The translations under genes were made by a program, and so were the position numbers. Source: Taenia hydatigena (lineage: Eukaryota > Platyhelminthes > Cestoda > Cyclophyllidea > Taeniidae). Taken from it: DNA of 64,000 bases. The notes under the pieces were generated by a model. The model was not told the origin of the DNA. It ran no database searches and was given only the letters and a program-made list of their open reading frames with translations. The stretch lies in the NCBI GenBank assembly GCA_036345935.2, contig JADWOT020000001.1, positions 24,941,886 to 25,005,885 on the forward strand, read 5' to 3'. Shown in pieces: positions 12,620 through 24,249 of the stretch (position 1 is the first letter of the stretch; every line of letters begins with the position of its first letter).

Positions 12620-14262
12620 GCATGAGCTCTTAGGTCTTCCTTGTAGCCTTTTGGTCGACAGCCATCCACTTGGTAGTTATCTCACACGTCGTGCATATAC
12701 TCTGCTAAACTTTTGATGTCCTCCCGTTTCACCATCATCCACTTTTAATTTTATTTTGTAGGCGTAGATTTCCGGAAGGGTTCTGGCTACTATTCTAATC
12801 CTCTTTTCTTTATCTTACGAGTCCAACTTTTCTCCATCTATCAGCAATTGACGTACCGCCTTCTCCGACAGAAGACCCTTCTCCTTCTTGATGATGATGC
12901 TGTCATCACATTGAGAACACCATTTTCACCATTTTCGAAGGATACCTCAATCCGAGGTACACTGGGCGGTGCAAGCAAGATATCTGACAACTAGAATTAG
13001 AACAACAAACTGAGTTCACTTGTCATCGTACAATCATCCTCATACAACTGCACTAAACCACTTGATTAATTGCCTGAATATGTAAAAAATGTCTTTGTCT
13101 CCTTTTTATTGTCACCGCACTGCCGGTCATCTTCATCCCCAATGAGAGTGAAGTTGCCTCCATTAACACCAATTTCTGCACCTCTACCAACTTTTCACCA
13201 ACCAGAATGGACGTCAGCTATGCCGCATCGTGTGCCACTGCCTGACCGAATTTATGGAACTATTCAACTGTATGCCTCCAAAGAATCCCAGCAACGATTG
13301 TTGTATCTTTGGAATACGCGTCGAACCGCCTAATATCACTATTCTTTAGACATCATTGCTGTCCATCTTTGCATCATTTAAGGCCTGTTTTATCGGATCC
13401 AGGGGTTTGCATGAGAGTCGCACTGATTTCATTGGCCTCAAACAACGCGTCTACGTCTCCGTATGGGTGTCCAGAATAACTCACCATCCTCAATACCACC
13501 TCACATGTCCTTCTCAGCCGATAGCTCTCCCGTTAGTAGTCAAGTCTTTTTTCTTGTGCATTTGTCCAAACATCTTGACAAAATGACAGACCATTCGAGA
13601 ATCAAAGCCATCGCCACCCCAGTCTGTGCCACCTTCAGTCGACTTCACCTTAACTGTTCCATCCGTGATGGAGAGGAGGGACACATTGAAGACCTCACCA
13701 CCCCAATCAAAGACGAGCCCTCTGAGCTGCTAGTTAAAACTTTTATCCAAAACATATGCAATGGCAGCTGCTGTGAGCTCATTGACCATCTGCAACATCT
13801 CTAAGCCTACAACTTTGCGGGCATCCATCGTCGCCTGCCACTAGGCGTCATTGAAGTATTCTAGCAACTCGATTGCCGCATTTGTCGTCTGCTTGCCTAT
13901 ACACACGTCCGCTGCCTCTCTCATCTTCAGCAGCACCACAAAAAATTGTCCTTTGCAAAAACCGCCTTGAATCACCTCGGTACTCTACCTCGGCTGTCAG
14001 CTTCTCTTGCAAACTTATGGCATCCAATAAACAATGCTCCATGCCATTTTGCACCATCAATCGTTGAAATCGTGTCCGATCGGATGCCTTGAATCAAAAA
14101 ACGTATTGATTGGGTTCAGAGCCGCCTGAGTTTTCATTCATAAAGACAACATTGCTTGTCGTTGTTCGGCAAACTTAAACGTTGGCAGTTAAGTCCTCCT
14201 TGCCCGAGATCAGAATGCTCCGATGCACGAGAATATTAATCCAAACTTAATACTGATGGCTG
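12620..14262 (-). pseudogene. Hsp70-like pseudogene, copy B (near full length)
   Basis: Read on the minus strand with several frame changes it follows cytosolic Hsp70 through most of its length. SIKFG..FSCIGAF (nucleotide loop) lies near 14250, VEYRGDS near 13975, GGDGFDSRMVCHF near 13600, [13 protein letters not shown] and a GFFGG.QLN..IN stretch near 13250, APPSVPRIEVSF and NGENGVLNV near 12930, then EKGLLSEKAVRQLL and AYKIKLKVDDG near 12750. Canonical order is kept, but more than five stops or shifts interrupt it. Neither a GGMP repeat nor a clear EEVD end is visible. Published taeniid expanded Hsp70s are reported to lack these. It sits about 290 bases downstream of ORF X on the same strand. 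Plus-strand frames at 13070-13804 are shadows of this relic. Confidence 0.9.
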
Positions 14263-14548
14263 GATCTGTCAGAAGGCTTTTGATGGATGCGCACATGCTT
14301 ACATCCAGAGCCAATAATGATTGCTTCCATAATCGCCACAACCTCTTACATCAAGCGCAAGCTATAATAAGGAGCATTTTTACGGTACGTGCTAACCATG
14401 ATTATGCTTTCATCATACCAAACCTGCCAACATTTCACGCTTCATCTTACTAGCTGCCAGCTGCAGGCTATGATATAATAACTTTTCATCCTTTTTACAG
14501 TTGGTATTTTCAAAGTCGCCCCAAATTTTTGATGATAGCTTAGTTTCA

Positions 14549-15436
14549 TCATTTAGGTAAGAGTTCTTTTATGCGAATTTGTATGTTTTCCTTTCGGCAG
14601 CGTAAAAGTTTTGTTTGGTTTTGCATCTCCTGTTGCCTCTTTGGTCGCCTCCGCTGGATCTCAATGGACGGCGGCTTTGAACGACGCTTACCGGATTCGG
14701 TTTCTGGTAGCAAACTGGGCAAATCATGGACCTGTCTCATTGCGGAGTTCGGTATTAAGGTCTTTTTTCGCGGGTGAGGACAACTACGTGTAGGGGAGGA
14801 GGAGGAGGAGGAGGAATTAAACATCCCCTTACACTTTGTTCTTTGTTGTGGGGGCAAATTTAGGACTCTGTGTGTCGATTCGATTCTGGCGACATTTCGT
14901 GTTTGTACACGCAGGTTCGGTTGTGATTGTGGGGGCGGCTTTGAGTGCATCAGCGATGATGGCCTTCTTGGCGGGTTGTTGAGAGCACCAGTAGCTGCGG
15001 GATTAATGCGCAAAGCCTTATGAACGCAGTTTCTGCGCATAAACTCTAACGGGCTCATAAATGTAATCACATAGGTGACTTTCGGCGCGGAAATGTTGTG
15101 ATTTGGCGGTGGCTTCTTCTTCCTTATCATACGTCTTGATGGTTTAGGCTTCCTTTTAGGACACTTTTTTGTCTTCTGCGCCGAAGAGCATTTTTTAAAA
15201 ATGGTAGCGAATATTTCCGCATCTGTAACATTGAGGCCCTCAACATCTCCACAGTTCGAGAGATCACTGCTGTCCGTGAAAATATCGCTTTTTATCATCT
15301 CGTCGGTACTTTCTTCACGGCTCTGAATAAGTCGTATTCTCTTTTCTTCCATTCTACGCACATCTTCCGGCCGCGGCCAAAAGCGAAATTTTTGCACAGG
15401 TTGTGTTTCTTTGACACCCTTTCCACGCGGATACAT
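14549..15436 (-). CDS. ORF X, copy B: basic protein of unknown family (295 codons)
   Basis: The longest open frame in the window. The predicted protein is rich in Lys, Arg, Pro and Ser. It has FWPRPEDVRRM at about residues 19-29, a basic KRKPKPSRRMIRKKKPPP block near 93-112, TYVITFMSPLEFMRRNCV near 121-138, and a run of seven Ser near 207-213 encoded by a GGA/TCC repeat. The paralogue at 33956-34729 shares the core. The start is chosen because both copies have Met-x-Pro-Arg-Gly-Lys aligned there. In the core, about half of the codon differences between copies are synonymous, which hints at past selection on protein. No signal peptide or membrane segment is seen; basic motifs could mean nuclear or nucleic-acid binding, but that is inference. 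It may be one exon of a larger gene upstream of Hsp70 B. No family is recognised. Confidence 0.55.
   Translation of the reverse strand: MYPRGKGVKETQPVQKFRFWPRPEDVRRMEEKRIRLIQSREESTDEMIKSDIFTDSSDLSNCGDVEGLNVTDAEIFATIFKKCSSAQKTKKCPKRKPKPSRRMIRKKKPPPNHNISAPKVTYVITFMSPLEFMRRNCVHKALRINPAATGALNNPPRRPSSLMHSKPPPQSQPNLRVQTRNVARIESTHRVLNLPPQQRTKCKGMFNSSSSSSSPTRSCPHPRKKTLIPNSAMRQVHDLPSLLPETESGKRRSKPPSIEIQRRRPKRQQEMQNQTKLLRCRKENIQIRIKELLPK
14794..14817 (+). repeat. GGA trinucleotide run inside ORF X-B
   Basis: About eight GGA units on the plus strand, read as a poly-serine run (TCC) in ORF X on the minus strand. The paralogue X-C has only a short Ser/Pro stretch at the matching place, so the run expanded after duplication. 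Confidence 0.8.
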
Positions 15437-17860
15437 TTCTTTCTGCCTTTCTGTTGATAGCTTTCACAAGTGGTCACGCGAATCGATTAACCTCACATGA
15501 CACTTAGGCCGTTCAATGAGGCATCACGCCGAGCCAAGTGACCGGACATTCTCCTTTCTGGCAAGCTGTCCTCTCTGCGACCTCCTCAACCGCTCTCGAA
15601 TGTTTTATGTGCCAGAAGGGAAAATGTCTGAGATGGTCTGTGTCTGCAGTCGGGTTGTCTGTGTTGGCATAACCGGTAGAGAATACAAGCGGGAAAGTCA
15701 ATGCGTTGATCTTATAAAATGACGTTTCGTTAAATGCTCAATTACGTAAGTGCGCATCTCTCTGACTGCGGAAGTGGATAAGGAAGAGATGAGCTAGACC
15801 TTCGGTTGATGTCAGCGTGTAATTTTTATTAGGCTAATTTCAAGTATAAATCTCGTTTGCTAAGTCTGTACTGTCCGACACTCCAAGGCACATTTTTGAG
15901 GAAATCAAACTTCCTTTAACTTTGCAAGCAATTGCCAAATTAGTCTGGACTCTTCTGGCCCCATATAAGGCTGAAATAAAGCGTCAATTATGGCCTACCA
16001 TTCTGTAAAATTGGGAAACGCAACTAGTTGTTCAACATTATTGTTCTCCTTTTTACACATTGCTGGCTGAAGCGTGGAAATTATGAGACTCCATCAATGG
16101 AGCAGCCTAAGCTTCCGAAACATTGTTGCTGATTTCGACACGCTAAAGCACTCACAAGATCTGCCGCAGAACCATTTTCAGCATTCATCAATAAAGTTCT
16201 CGTACTCCATTTGCGCCTATGAAGAAGACTCTGGACCTTTTATGGGCAGCTATTCACTATGCCGTGACAGAAGAACTCGCAGTAAAAATGGATGCAATTA
16301 AGTCGTCGCTGATGGTTGCCTTTTGCACGACATGCATTGTCTCATATTTTTCAAACTGATTATTGAAGCCCGCCATAACTATAATGTGTTTCAAAATGCA
16401 CGATAATCTCAATGCGATACATAAAGCAACTACAATTCGAAAAAGGCATGTTTGTGAAAGAAGTTCAAAACTTATCAACAACGAATACTGCAGCAAGTTC
16501 AATTTGATTCCCATTCGAGCATGTCACAACACGGTGCACTAGCACAAAATCATTGCAAAATAGCAATGGACTTACCGCTAATGAAGAGAACATCAGTGAA
16601 GGCGCGTGCATGCTCCGTTTGGTAAGGGTGTAATGTCGCACTTCTTCCATGCTTTTGAATGCCCACGGCTTAATAGACGTTAGCAGCCTTGAGCACAATG
16701 CCAGTTTACTCCTCCTAGAATAGTAAGATGGTGAATTACGTGCTGCGCTTGAACACAGACTAGTTAATGTGCGTAGCAAACAATGTGCATTCAATCATCT
16801 GCGTCCTAGTGAGTACGAAGCCCTAAAATGAATGAAGCAATTCAATCAGTTTCATCAGCACAGTATATGCAATTCAGCATTGTTATAACAGTGAGATTCC
16901 GCCGCACTTATGCAGGATAGTAATGAAAAATTCCAAGGAATGTGTGCGTATGAGCCAGATAAGCTGCGAGGTCTACTTACGGAATATAATGTTCTCTGCT
17001 TAACGTAATGCTTCATACTCTGTGGTTAACAATCAAATGTTCCAAACTTAACTTCGCGAATTCAATTAAAATGATTCTTTTTTAGTTTTGAGATGTCACT
17101 CACGTAGGCGCTATGCATTTGTTTAGATGTGGCATCTAGTCCACGAGGCAAAGCGGGTATCTCAGAACAAGGATACCATTGTAGAGCAGCTTACCTTTGC
17201 CAATGCTAGGTGGTCCTAATGATGGTACCAACTAAGTGGATCAAGTATTGTTGAATTATGCTAAACCTAAGCGAATGTAAAGAGCAGACCTTAATGATTT
17301 GGCATCCACTTTCCTAATGTCAAATGCTCGGTTATGCGGATGCGATTACTTCGACGTATAGGGCAGGCTAGAGAGATTTCATAGCTTCACTGATTCTTAG
17401 TTTGGATTTGCATCGATGCGTAACTGAGATGTCGTTATAACCGTCCTTAGAATATGCTGACGGTGGTTATACCACACAGTCCTAAACACCGAAGTACATT
17501 GCTGTGCAGCAGCTGGTTGCAATCTTCCTCATTAACGAGTTGTAGCCCTTTCTAAGAATCCAGCAGTAGCATTCATCCAATTGAACGCACTCACGATGTC
17601 TACTTTAGGCTCTGGATGTCCGTCTGCTCCGCAGACTTATGTTAGTGAGGTGGTGACGAGTAAATAAATGGATGGGTGGGGAGTATGTAGAGTTGTTTAC
17701 CACGCTGCTGAAGCAACAAACAAAGGAGCTGCTTTTCCATCGATAAGTAAACCTCCTGCCTTATTTGCGCAAGAAAATGTTCATTGAAATTAGTGGAAGA
17801 AAAGAACTACACAGGGTAAAGTGGCAAGCGCGCCTAGGAGATAAGGACCAATGGCGCTCA

Positions 17861-18190
17861 TTACATGAAAGGCAGGGCAACCAATTGAATGTTCCACAAG
17901 GGAGTGCCTATGCTTACACCAAATAAAACACTACGAAATACTTGACGATGATAAGCCAGAGATCGTAATTGGTAAAAATGGGCACGTCGAGCTCCTCGTG
18001 TTTGGTTGCTAAATCTTTGCACTACGAGGCATTCAGCAAACCAAAAATGGACAACAATGTCATCATTTAAGATTGTAGGCTGTTCTATTCTGTCTAAAAT
18101 GTAAAGCAAGTGTTGAAAGGCTTTTCGTTTCTCATTTCTTCTGACTTCGTCACCGAGGCTGACGAGTAAATTGCCGGTCATATTAAACAA
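17861..18190 (-). pseudogene. conserved minus-strand ORF, SD1 copy 1 (109 codons, unknown)
   Basis: Shares with the SD1 copy-2 frame at 36109-36474 the pattern [WF]FA[ED]C[LI]VV[QR]RF, then QTR and, about 30 residues on, SVLFG.S. Both frames are open on the same strand over this block, which is more than expected from an old duplication of non-coding DNA. Further downstream on the minus strand (about 17.7 kb) both copies also share a KQL[LF]CLLLQ stretch, but stops intervene. It may be a decayed exon of a gene that came with the duplication. No family is recognised, and codon-level selection could not be tested by eye. Confidence 0.35.
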
Positions 18191-20739
18191 CTATTGTTTG
18201 TGCGAAAAGGCTACATGACTAAGCACTGAAGAGAACCAGAAAAAAGAGGCTAGTGCCAGGAATTTCTACTTTGCCTAGGTGGACAATAAGCCAAAGTACT
18301 GTGACGGAAAAATAATTCATGCCATAAGGACGCATTTATCAGCAATGCCGCAAGTAGTCAAGGTAAGCTTCAACAAATCTGCTTCACTACATCCACTTTA
18401 GCTTTCATTTGCCAAAATGCTAGCAGCATTGGCTGCAGACTAAAACAAGACTGCTTTACAGTCAAAAAGTCATGTGTATGTGGTGACGAAAACCGGATTC
18501 TATGGAATGGTTAGGTCGATTTAGTGTCAAAACCCCAAAACTGTATGCAGCTTTCATGTGAACTGCTTACTGCATAACCGCTGGGTTTAAATTAGTATGG
18601 TATAACAAGTGACGCCTCCAAATGTTGATCACCACATTAAATTGAATAAAAAAGACTTCCTTTGCAGGAGACCTGACTCACGCATGTCCTCCTTGGTTTA
18701 AACAGAAGAAAGCTAAAATCTGCGAACTAAATGAAGTATTGTTTCATACATATGCCTCATCTACGCAGCAAAGAGTGGGGTCGGAGAGCGAAAAAGAGAA
18801 CAGCACCCTCCAATATCTGTCCCAGCTTGCTTTCCGCCTCTAAGCTAATCAACCAATGTCAATCAGTTCTAGCTTTACGGTAGTCAGATGAGGAATGCAG
18901 CAATTCACTTATTCTCTCCTCTCCTTCTTCAAGGTACATGAGCACTCTTATAAACGTTACAAATAATGAGGATTGTCAAGCCTCTCTGCACTTTCTACCA
19001 TCCCAATTAAAGTAATGTAACCTTTGCAGCGCATAGGTGATATAAAACCCAAAGAAAACTGATGAGAGCAAAGCATCTTATGTGTCGCTTACATTGATTT
19101 ACTAGTACACAGAGAGCTGATAACAACCGTTCAAAGTACGATCTATTCCTACCTAAGTAATGTGCGAAGATGTGGCGCCACCACATAGCTCCCAATCTTT
19201 TGGTACGGTTGTGTTATTGCAAGAAAGCATTTTATGAGTGCAAGATTCCTTTTTGTAATATTCAAACGCAGCTAATGCGCCAACAAAAAAATCAACGCAC
19301 CCGCCGTTGATCGTGAAATACGGTTAATAAAATTACTCAGCCTATGGAACTTTGATAAGAAAATAAGCACTCAGTGCAGTTGATTTGTTCTTTTTGAGAA
19401 GTAAATGTGTTGTTTGAATACGGTTGTGCACTCGGCTAACGTTACATAAAGTCGGAATTTAAAGAGTATTCGAATAAAGATTTGTTACTCACGAATGCAT
19501 ATTTATGTCTCATTATTATTCATATGTCTTCATTTATGCATCGAGCCACCTTAATGACCGACGACTCTATTGAGGCTAGCTTGCTGGCTAGCAAGAGTGA
19601 TCCACTGACACAGTCTTGCCAGAGTCAGTTAACCACCATGTGCATTCATGCAAACAAATACGCTTAACACCCACTCTATTGCTATGCAGCACTAGTTCAT
19701 GAGAAGGGGCCAAAGGCTAGGCTGTTTAGTCGCGAGAGGGCTGAGCATGTGATACTAAATTTCGCGCCACCTGCTCGCCTTGAGAGAGCAAGGACTGGTA
19801 CTTTGCACCTGCATCGCATAGGTTTATGCGTGGTAATTCAACGAGGTCAATTACTAAAACAGTGGGCTGGTCGTGGTACAATAATGTGCCCCTCATGATT
19901 CCAAGGCTAGCGGCAGGTGCCGAATCCGCATAATTCTTAACTATCCAAAGGCTTTATCCCCTCCTTCTACTGGCTTTGGCACAAAATCAAGCCAGATCTG
20001 TGTCTATGTCACCACTCTACTGACTTTGATTATATATTATGCGCCCATCACGAGAACAACTTCGCACCATCAATTTCAATTACACCCAGGTCTACGGAAC
20101 CGGCTGAAAGCATTTAGAAACAATTTCCTACTGGCTGCTGACTTAAAGGAACGCAATTTTGCAAAAAGAAACGCAGAACGCTATCAAACAGCAGCAAATA
20201 CGCAGCAGAAGTTTTCCGGTGAGCCCCAGACTCTCTTGCCCTAGGCTTCTTTCTTTACATCTTCCTCTCTTTCAAGGTGTAGCCACTGCTGATCAACTTT
20301 GCTTTTTTGAAACACTAATACTCGGTGCCACTAACTCCACGCAGGCATGAGCATCGCAAACAAAAGGGAGCTAGTAGTAAACTCACAAAATATTTCGCTT
20401 ATTACCACTAGCTCCAGGCATGCGATCGGAGCATCAGGATAGACTTTAGACGTTAAAGTGTCTTACTCACAATAATAATAACAATGAATTAATAAAAATG
20501 AAAGCATGCTTACCATACTAAAGCAACAATCTAAGAGGCATCGAACGCGGAAGCAGATGGAAGGTTTAGCATTGTTAGACTGAGTTGGGTATTCACTTGC
20601 CAAAGCAAGGCGTGCCTGGAGTAGACGGTAAGCACGAAGCCATTTGGGGAGAATGGAGGTGAGGAAATGGGCAGTCTCCGTTTTCATTCTTAATTTAACG
20701 ATGACAAAGGTGACCTGGGTGTGGACATTTTAATTGTGG

Positions 20740-20905
20740 AACATTTGGAAGTAATGGTGGAGTAAATCCATCTGTCAGCAAGCCACTTACCTAATATCCA
20801 TCTACTCCGATGGGACGAAATCGGTTGTTTAGAAGCAGGACAACTTTGTATACTGTACGCCGAAAACCACCAGCCAGTGTGCAGTAGTAAAAGTGGAACC
20901 GCGTG
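20740..20905 (-). pseudogene. small conserved exon relic, SD1 copy 1
   Basis: Minus-strand translation gives VYKVVLLLNNRF.PIGVDGY followed by a stop, and after a gap TDGFTPP. The SD1 copy-2 frame at 39012-39299 reads VCRAVLYLNNRLCPIRVNRY and LDGFTPP in the same places. A good donor-like site, TTAGGTAAGTGG, follows directly here and is lost in copy 2. The function is unknown. Confidence 0.35.
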
Positions 20906-21529
20906 CTTTTGCTCCACTGAATAGGCTAGCATTCACAGATAAATTAGACAATACGACCATAAACTATTTTTCGCTCCGAAGAGCCTTATTTATTTTGTGT
21001 AGAGAGTTTCCTGACCATTCTAAAACAGACACTCTATGAACACAAGTTACCATGTATCATTACCTACTTGGTCCACAGCATTGCAAGAGCATTTTGAGGG
21101 TCACAGTGAAGGCAGCTTGTCGGACACGAAGGTGCTCACCCACCTGGCCTACCGTACTGCTTCACTGATTGGCTTGAATTGCGCATGTGCTTTATTATTT
21201 CGCGTGACCAGTTTTAACAGCATCAACAGAAAGTTAGGAGAAATGTATCGGCGTGGAAGCCATTGATGGAACTCCACTTAACCAGACATTTTGTCTTTTA
21301 TCAAAACACAAAGACGTGGTGAGAATGGGAAATAAAAGAATGCATCTTTTAAATGCTGTGAAGAGTGCAACGCTGAGTCAAGAGAGGCAGTGATTGTATG
21401 GGGAGCAGTGATCTGAATAACCACAGAGATTTGCCTCACCGTTTTCTGCCATTATAATCAGCGACCAGTAAGGATTTTGCTTTTAGATATCGGTAGGGTT
21501 GGCATCAGTAAAGTGATGCAAATTCTTCT

Positions 21530-22260
21530 TCTTTGATTTTGCATAAGCTCCTTTAATGAAGTAGAGAGTTCCTTTGTGATCGTTGCGTCCTATCAAAATA
21601 GTGGCAATCGTTAATCGTGGATGAACAGTGTAGACTCCCACAATCCGCCAGGCTCAGCAATTTTGCAAACCTTACAACCAAACAAACATTTATTGTATGA
21701 TCATATTGCTTACCAATTTGCTGCTACTACGTACATGAGGCTTTTCATGAGCGTCTACTCTATCTGCAAAGAAATTCGAAGGCACGTTTAAATCTGTACA
21801 CAAATAACGCAAGATGGATGATGTTGCTCGAGACCACAACTTGCATGGATAATCTGGGAATAGGTACTACAGCGAAATATGCGTAGGCGAGGAACAAACA
21901 ATGAGACATTTGTGCATGGATGGGTAAACGAACGCAGGGGCAAGGTGGTCATAGGCATCTCCTTCATCATCAAGCCAGAGATGGATAGAACACGAAGGGA
22001 TAAATGCTGGGACAGGCATACTTCAACTGGGTAACACGTGGATACAGGTAGGAGAATCTGAGTCCAGAAAACTTTCAAGTAGCCTGATTGTGTGGCATCT
22101 TTGTAAAAACTTTCTTTCACCGTGAAGAAGGAGAATAAAGGGGTGGCATGTGGCACCCGATACTAAGACGATGTTCGCCTACTGTTAGACATGACTCAAA
22201 GCAGCTCTGTTGAAGTGCCATTTGAAAGCATTTGATGATACGAGTTTACAAACCTTCTGT
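21530..22260. other. segment present in SD1 copy 1 only
   Basis: Around 21.5 kb the match to SD1 copy 2 (39.65 kb) breaks, and it resumes near 22.26 kb with CAGAAGTGAGT.GGTGT. The roughly 730 extra bases hold a 122-codon minus frame at 21788-22156 with no recognised family. It could be an insertion here or a deletion in copy 2; no terminal repeats or target duplication are obvious. Confidence 0.45.
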
Positions 22261-22779
22261 TGGGGCTGCTTCATGCAGGACACAATCCATTCACAAAGCA
22301 GAAGTGAGTTGGTGTAGATTTACTGATTCTCGAAAGTGCGACATCTTGGTTACAACACGTGGAAACGGGTGACTGGTTAGGAAAGATGAAGAAGTTGTCC
22401 TTGTGGGATGGTTTTATTCGCCACTACTACCATTGTGATGCTTGGTGGCGCTCTCGCACATAGACTGCTCTCAAATGAAGTCGTGTGCGCGAGTGCCCTG
22501 CATCTCATCGATTTCTTCCAATCAGTCAACCAATCCGCATACACTCCGGAACGAAAGCTCGCATCAGTCGATATTTTATAGATCGATTAACGTGGATCAG
22601 TCAGCGGCAAGGAGAAAGTTGAGAGCATTAGTCAAAATTCAACTCACTCACATTTGTGGTCACTCACTCTTGCCCCCAGTAAATATTGGACTGTCGGGTA
22701 GGATTGCGCGAATTCGTGGCCTTTCATCGTGCATTTATAGAATGAATGCTATGTCCCGGAAGAGCAGTATCTAACTTGG

Positions 22780-23795
22780 TAGCCATCAATGCAAGATACG
22801 AGGGGTGGCGTTTTTATAATGTACATTTTTGGTCAAGTCAGATGGCACTTATGTTTATTCCTCTTGATGTTAACTTCGGTCCACACACTGTTTGTTTGTG
22901 TTAACTCGTGTTTCTCTGCTCTCTTCTGGGTCTCTTAGGGCTAAACCAAGTTGAGTGGAACAATCTTATGCACCAATGCTATTCTGCTTATCAGTGAAGC
23001 ACACATTGGAGGGCACAATAGCACATTTCACCTATGAAGAAGCTGCAATGTGGTACAGTAGTGCAGCGCTTAGGAGGTGAGTGATGACGACCAATTTAGT
23101 AAAACTTAATTCAAACTTCCGCTTTTGGCCCTACAGAAAATTGATCAAGCTTTTTTTAAAGCTATGTTGTTGTACTTTCTGTTAGCAACGGGCACAAATT
23201 TTGGCACACATGTGAGATGAGAGTAGCAGATTTGGGTTGAAAATGGTGCAGATACGGAGGAGCTCTGCTTGACCAAGGTTATCAAACCACATCGTAGATC
23301 TCCTCACGTTTATCTTTCTAAGCAATTGACAAAGCAGTCAGCATTGCGCACCTGAAATTTGATCTCTGATTTATCCCTGCAAAAGGCTTTATGTCTTCCT
23401 CAGTTAAATGCTTTACAAGGTATCAACGAACCCTAATTTAAATCAGCACACTCGACCGACTTCACGCAATCCACATGACATTAATGCAAATCTGATTGAA
23501 TTATCTATGTTTTTAGAAATACTTTATGCAACTTACAATATGCGTAATTAAAAGTGGGTATTTAAGCATGAATCAAACTTCGTACCAACAGCCATCAAAA
23601 CATTTATTGCATCAAGTTGATTAATTATGGCAGCTTGATGAGTGGCATGCAACCTCGCTTTTCATGCTGCTGAAGTTTTGCTGATTCGGCGATGAGAAGT
23701 TTTAAAATTCTTGCATTGTCTAACTCGATTACTGCAAAAATAATTGCAGAATTAGTGCCATCGGTGCGATCGACGTGTGCTTCATGGCTGGGCAA
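22780..23795. other. no recognisable gene
   Basis: Right edge of SD1 copy 1 and unique AT-rich sequence. Only short frames are present, with no repeat partner found in the window. Confidence 0.5.
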
Positions 23796-24247
23796 TCATA
23801 GCACCACCTCTGCGCGAGCCGATGATGCGGCCTGGTGGCGTAAAGCGATTAAAACTGCGGTCAGATCCACTCCTCTGGACCTGCACTGTAAGAGCTGTTC
23901 CAATGTCTCTGAGTTGCCCTGTGGAAGTAAATAAAGTTAAGAGAAATAAAATTTGTAAAGGAAAGAGATAGAACCGATATCAAAATGCGAAGCACATAAT
24001 TTGAGCGGCTTTGATGGAAAGGCGAAGGCTAATTGATTTTAAACACACAGCACAACCGTCTTACCAACTTGCAAGATGGTGCCAGGACGGATTCTTTGAT
24101 TGTGTTTGGTTGGGAGGTTGATGCGGCTGCTCTGGCAAGCAGACAACGGACAATCTCAGCATGGCCAGTCATGCTGTCACACCTTAGCGGAGTGAGTTTT
24201 CGTCCACTTGCCACTTTGAAGGGACCGCCGTGTTTTAGAAGAGGCAT
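23796..24247 (-). pseudogene. FEM1-like ankyrin gene fragment (two exons)
   Basis: Minus strand. The first exon (24065-24247) reads LLKHGG....GRKLTPLR.DSMTGHAEIVRCLLARAA, a clear ankyrin repeat whose ending resembles the last repeat of FEM1 proteins, the substrate receptors of CUL2 ubiquitin ligases. It ends in phase 0 at a TTG|GTAAGA donor. A 146-base gap ends in TTTACTTCCACAG|GG, and the second exon (23796-23918) reads ETLEQLL....VDLTAVLIALR then AEVV, resembling the helical region after the FEM1 ankyrins, before a TGA at 23796-23798. Past the stop, LPSHEAH in the same frame keeps resembling the family, so the stop looks like decay. No upstream ankyrin exons were found between 24.3 and 27 kb. 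The ankyrin call is firm; the FEM1 identity is tentative. Confidence 0.5.
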
Positions 24248-24249
24248 CG

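Larger units (their letters stand above)
12600..22780 (+). repeat. segmental duplication SD1, copy 1
   Basis: Collinear, same-orientation match to about 31985-40080. Anchors include Hsp70 B with C, X-B with X-C, TCTGCTCCGCAGACT.ATGTTAGTG at 17.6 and 36.0 kb, CGCCTCTAAGCTAATC at 18.84 and 37.21 kb, CTCTATTGC.ATGCAGCACT at 19.68 and 38.11 kb, and TGGAGTAAATCCATCT at 20.76 and 39.03 kb. Identity looks like 70-75 percent with many indels, so it is an old duplication. Copy 1 is about 2 kb longer. Confidence 0.85.

Noticed and set aside
13070..13804. Plus-strand frames of 76-113 codons
   Set aside because: Shadows of the Hsp70 copy B pseudogene on the other strand.
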